A DNA stretch of 64,000 nt from Abyssalbus ytuae (lineage in GTDB: Bacteria > Bacteroidota > Bacteroidia > Flavobacteriales > Flavobacteriaceae), in NCBI RefSeq assembly GCF_022807975.1, contig NZ_CP094358.1, forward strand, positions 3,534,001 through 3,598,000, written 5' to 3'. The position numbers were made by a program, and so were the translations under genes. Below the pieces are notes generated by a model that was given only the letters and a program-made list of their open reading frames with translations, did no database searches and was not told the DNA's origin. This document shows positions 60,976 through 64,000 of this stretch, in pieces. Within the stretch, counting starts at the first letter, position 1. Each line of letters opens with the position of its first letter.

Positions 60976-62046
60976 ATGAGCGATGATAAATTGATATCTA
61001 AGAAGAAACCCGCGTACCCTATAAGTGAAAAGCTGTACAGTTATTTAAACAGGTTTAACCGTAATGTGAAAATCCCTGTTTTTTATAATGATTTACTAAG
61101 ATTTGCCGGTTCGGTAGTGGTGTATGACAAAAATGATGAAGACACCCTGTGGGTAAGGGTTTATTATTCCGATTCAGACAGGGAAGAAATAGATTTGAGC
61201 CTTAAAAAAGTTTACTCCATTTTACATTCCGACGGGCGGATAGATATAATACCTTTTTTAAATGTTGATGCGATTGATTACTGTACCTTTGGTAACTCAA
61301 AACCCTTCAGGGTAAAAATAAGAAACATATTAAATGATAACTATACTTATTTTTATGTAAAAAAGGCCGATGCCTCGCGTGTATACGGATTGGAGCTGGA
61401 GCATATACTCTCTCCCTACAACCTGAATTTTCTTGTTTATAAAGATACCCTTATAGAAGAGCATATATCCGGCATTCCGGGTGATGTTTTTATAAAAGAT
61501 TTTTTGCCGCAATGTACCGATGCCGAAAAATCACAGATAGCCAAAGAGTTTGTAAAGTTTAACGAACGTTGCATGATCCGGCTTTTAGGCGATATGCGTT
61601 CTTATAATTATGTTATTGTACCTACCCATGATTTTGACCATGTAGTATATAAAATACGGGCTATTGATTTTGATCAGCAATGTTTCGAAGGCAGGTTAAT
61701 AATATACCGTCCACAGTTTTTTAAAGAAAATTTTAAAATGGTGGAAACGGTGAGAGACCGGCTTCAGAAAACATCCATAGATCAATATAAAATAGAGGAG
61801 AGGTCTATAGTAGCCAAAAGAATAATAAGTGCCGGAAACAGAATAAAGGCCTTACTGGAAGCGGCAGAGCACGACGAAATATCTACTCAGGATAACACGC
61901 AGAAACTTAAAATGGAGATTTATGAGTTAACCCTCGACCTGAAGTTTAAAAGAAGTGACACGATGGGGCAGGTGTTAAAAAGTGCTTTAGACTATGTGAG
62001 GCGCAATTATGAAAATATAAACATGAAGAGTTTGCTGGAAAAATAA
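60976..62046 (+). CDS. Kinase-fold-like protein of unknown function
   Basis: A 356-aa protein I do not recognise by family. It has an N-terminal part with strands (about 1-110), a middle hinge-like EEHISGIPGDVFIKDFL, and then LLGDMRSYNYVI, matching the HGDxxxxN catalytic loop of aminoglycoside/protein-like kinases, followed about 20 residues later by RAIDFDQQ, like the metal-binding DFD. The C-terminal 80 residues are helical and charged, as in a coiled coil. A kinase-fold (APH-like) domain is thus plausible, with a longer N-lobe. It lies next to an ABC exporter. Function unknown. Confidence 0.45.
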   Translation: MSDDKLISKKKPAYPISEKLYSYLNRFNRNVKIPVFYNDLLRFAGSVVVYDKNDEDTLWVRVYYSDSDREEIDLSLKKVYSILHSDGRIDIIPFLNVDAIDYCTFGNSKPFRVKIRNILNDNYTYFYVKKADASRVYGLELEHILSPYNLNFLVYKDTLIEEHISGIPGDVFIKDFLPQCTDAEKSQIAKEFVKFNERCMIRLLGDMRSYNYVIVPTHDFDHVVYKIRAIDFDQQCFEGRLIIYRPQFFKENFKMVETVRDRLQKTSIDQYKIEERSIVAKRIISAGNRIKALLEAAEHDEISTQDNTQKLKMEIYELTLDLKFKRSDTMGQVLKSALDYVRRNYENINMKSLLEK

Positions 62047-62577
62047 AGTTAGGTAACAGGTTACCGGCTGTTAATTAATTGGAATTTGCGAAGAACCCGA
62101 AGACATGATACCTGGCAGAAGTAGCAAGTATGGGTATTTATATGTCTTATTAATATTCTTATTCCACCCTTCAACGGAATTATGCTTTCAAACCCCTTGA
62201 AAGCCTACAGTGTTTCATACTTGCCTTATAAACATCTTCATATCATGCTATCTCATTTTTTGGTCTTATATTACTGCGGGGAGGAGTAGTTAAAAATATC
62301 TGCGCACCGGGTTAACAGTCATTCGGTAAACCGCATTCAACAAAAGTAGAGCCGTACGGTTTTTTAATTCAGAATGCAGACTGCGGATTCATAAAATCGC
62401 CTTTAGTAAATTTAGAGATTGAGGTATGAGGAAACATCCTAAATACTTTAACAAAATCATAAAGTATTTTGCTGCGGTAGCCCTAAATTGTAATTTTAGA
62501 AATTAATTTAAAGTTTTGTTGTATCCAATAAGTAATTAAACGCTTTTACTTTCGACTAAACTGACTAAAATAATCTG
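62047..62577. other. Structured intergenic region before bshA
   Basis: A 531-bp region without a supported gene. GGTAAC/GTTACC (62052-62065) follows the kinase-fold gene stop. Nested inverted repeats include CATGATA with TATCATG (62104-62110, 62241-62247), GCAAGTATG with CATACTTGC (62124-62132, 62216-62224) and CTTTCA with TGAAAG (62185-62203). Alternatives are AGACAT with ATGTCT (62101-62147) and ATACC with GGTAT. The right part holds CCGTACGG followed by TTTTTT. It may encode a structured RNA or a mobile-element remnant. Confidence 0.5.
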
Positions 62578-63705
62578 ATGAAGATAGCCATAGTATGCTA
62601 CCCCACTTTTGGAGGTAGCGGAGTAGTAGCCACTGAGCTGGGGATAGCACTTGCCAACAGGGGGCATGAAATTCATTTTATTACTTACAAACAGCCGGTA
62701 AGACTGGCATTTTTAACAGGAAATATTCACTTTCATGAAGTACACGTTCCTGAATATGATCTGTTTCACTACCAGCCTTATGAACTGGCACTGTCCAGTA
62801 AGTTGGTGGACATGGTTAAACTTTATAATATAGAGCTATTGCATGTTCATTATGCAATTCCGCATGCGTATGCCGGTTATATGGCCAAAAAAATGTTACA
62901 GGAAGAAGGCATAAATATTCCTATGGTAACTACTTTACATGGTACTGATATTACCCTGGTGGGCAATCACCCGTTTTATAAGCCGGCAGTTACTTTTAGT
63001 ATTAACAAATCGGATGTGGTTACCTCGGTGTCCGAAAGCCTTCGAAAAGATACCATGAGGCTTTTTAATGTAAAAAGAGAAATAAATGTAATTCCTAATT
63101 TTATAGATTCAGCTAAATACAATCATGAATTTACCGATTGCCAGAGGGAAATGATGGCAAATAAGGAAGAAAAAATTATTACCCACATAAGCAACTTCCG
63201 GGAAGTAAAAAGGATACCTGATGTAGTTAAAATATTTTATAAAATACAACAACAAATACCATCTAAACTAGTAATGGTAGGTGAAGGCCCTGAAAAAGAG
63301 TATGCCGAATATTTATGTGATGATCTGGGAATTACAGATAAAGTATTGTTTTTGGGGAATAGTACGGAAATAGACAAAATCTTAAGTTTTTCCGATTTGT
63401 TTTTACTCCCTTCCGAAACTGAAAGTTTTGGTTTGGCCGCTTTGGAAGCCATGATAAACGGGGTTCCGGTAATTTCAAGTAATACCGGGGGTATTCCGGA
63501 AGTAAATACTCATGGCTTTACCGGTTATTTAAGTAACGTGGGAGATGTAGATGAAATGGCAAAGAACGCATTAAAAATATTATCTGACCCTGAGGGACAT
63601 CTAAAATTTAAAGAAAATGCACGCAAAGGAGCTTTAAAGTTTGATATAGAAAAAGTGGTTCCTTTATATGAAGCTATTTATCAGAAAGCGTTCATTTTGG
63701 TATAA
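62578..63705 (+). CDS. bshA: N-acetyl-alpha-D-glucosaminyl L-malate synthase BshA
   Basis: GT4 glycosyltransferase that makes GlcNAc-malate, the first step of bacillithiol synthesis. The 375 aa start with MKIAIVCYPTFGGSGVVATELG, which is characteristic of BshA, and include LHVHYAIPHAYAGYMAKKML, TLHGTDITLVGNHP and the C-terminal sugar-nucleotide site PSETESFGLAALEAMINGVPV with the EX7E pair. BshB and BshC genes are not in the window. Bacillithiol is a low-molecular-weight thiol used for redox and electrophile defence in this phylum. Confidence 0.95.
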   Translation: MKIAIVCYPTFGGSGVVATELGIALANRGHEIHFITYKQPVRLAFLTGNIHFHEVHVPEYDLFHYQPYELALSSKLVDMVKLYNIELLHVHYAIPHAYAGYMAKKMLQEEGINIPMVTTLHGTDITLVGNHPFYKPAVTFSINKSDVVTSVSESLRKDTMRLFNVKREINVIPNFIDSAKYNHEFTDCQREMMANKEEKIITHISNFREVKRIPDVVKIFYKIQQQIPSKLVMVGEGPEKEYAEYLCDDLGITDKVLFLGNSTEIDKILSFSDLFLLPSETESFGLAALEAMINGVPVISSNTGGIPEVNTHGFTGYLSNVGDVDEMAKNALKILSDPEGHLKFKENARKGALKFDIEKVVPLYEAIYQKAFILV

Positions 63706-63884
63706 TTTTATACCCGGTTACAGAAAGTTACTTACTTCAAAAAGTCACAAAAACACATCAAAAGGTTACATAGAAAAAAAGAAAAACACGAGTATTGCTT
63801 GATATTGTAGCACTTAGGTTTTTATTGATAATTGCGCGCTGTTATGTGTAGGTTTTTTCATTCAAAGACTGTCTTTTAAAGGGA

Positions 63885-63892
63885 TATATTTG
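63885..63892 (+). promoter_or_regulatory. Candidate -7 element of the last gene
   Basis: TATATTTG matches TAnnTTTG, 20 bp before the TTG start at 63913. No TTG is seen at -33. Confidence 0.35.
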
Positions 63893-63912
63893 GGTGGAAA
63901 AACTTATTCATA

Positions 63913-64000
63913 TTGAGGCTAAAACTATTATTACTTTTCTGTATGATTTCCCCTCTTGTTTTTGGACAAGACCTGAGCCGGATAGGCAAATCAAAATTGC
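63913..64000 (+). CDS. Start of an exported protein (3' end outside window)
   Basis: The last 88 bp encode an N-terminus starting with TTG (63913): a positively charged start followed by a leucine-rich core, LLLLFCMISPLVFG, and Gln, a standard Sec signal peptide with cleavage before QDLSRIGKSK. An in-frame stop lies upstream and no in-frame ATG precedes the core except one inside it at 63943, which would remove most of the signal. No family can be named from 29 codons. Confidence 0.55.
   Translation, partial: MRLKLLLLFCMISPLVFGQDLSRIGKSKL

Noticed and set aside
63706-63912. Additional gene or attC-like element after bshA
   Set aside because: A GCGCGCTGTTATGTGTAGG segment resembles short flavobacterial repeats but has no matching partner arm in the gap, and no reading frame shows family features.
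1-64000. tRNA, rRNA or insertion sequences
   Set aside because: I saw no tRNA T-loop sequence with a matching cloverleaf, no rRNA segments, and no transposase or integrase genes. A covariance or profile search would be needed to exclude small RNAs.

Overview
The window is AT-rich chromosomal DNA from a member of the Bacteroidetes, most likely Flavobacteriia. Evidence: SusC/SusD outer-membrane proteins with a FecR-type anti-sigma factor, a large exported protein with a type-B T9SS sorting domain, lineage-typical families (DUF2911, DUF3822, DUF4126), the bacillithiol enzyme BshA, and repeated matches to the Bacteroidetes promoter (TTG or TTTG, about 19-23 nt, then TAnnTTTG). I saw no rRNA, tRNA, CRISPR array, phage or insertion sequence. 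Most of the window is core chromosome with islands of accessory or poorly characterised genes.

Layout. 1-7.2 kb: end of valS, then a minus-strand envelope and quality-control block (rsfS-ftsH, then LUD-cdsA-psd-acyl-CoA-binding protein), birA, and pyrE-SRPBCC. 7.2-11.3 kb: a Nudix hydrolase divergent from pyrE, a SulP anion transporter, and an ATP-grasp ligase/GNAT pair. 11.3-11.9 kb: a gap with a 23-bp tandem repeat. 11.9-16.8 kb: DUF2911 lipid/TPR-like exported protein, gcvT-glsA-SDR-phhB, and yebC. 16.8-26.2 kb, all minus strand: an ECF sigma factor with a membrane partner, a DUF885 peptidase-like protein, kdnB-HAD-kdsB (Kdo/8-amino-Kdo activation), DUF4126, and a compact glutamine-synthetase-like/kinase/HAD-phosphatase operon. 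26.2-33.9 kb: an unusual RsgA behind a structured leader, a Dda/RecD-like helicase, a TM protein-DUF3822-rsmD operon, DUF302, nudK, a WG-repeat protein and an AHSA1 protein.

34-42.2 kb is a TonB-dependent uptake locus: FecR, ECF sigma, STN-containing SusC, SusD and an exported YdcF/DUF218 protein, with no glycoside hydrolase beside it. 42.2-51.2 kb: thioredoxin-like protein, lysA, sucC, a class A beta-lactamase-like serine hydrolase, cysH, an LRR lipoprotein, GNAT and a GH3 beta-glucosidase lipoprotein. 51.4-64 kb: TerB-like protein, Hsp20 behind two dyads, an OsmC-ACT pair divergent from an ArsR regulator, uvrB, the T9SS cargo protein, an ABC-2 exporter, a kinase-fold protein of unknown function, a structured gap, bshA, and the start of a further exported protein.

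The strongest leads for unfamiliar biology are the GS-like/kinase/HAD operon (23.0-26.2 kb), the predicted 8-amino-Kdo lipopolysaccharide branch (19.8-22.3 kb), the SusCD-YdcF locus, the kinase-fold protein at 61 kb, and the repeat or structured intergenic regions at 11.5, 26.6 and 62.1 kb. All function calls come from reading protein motifs by eye; no database search was run.
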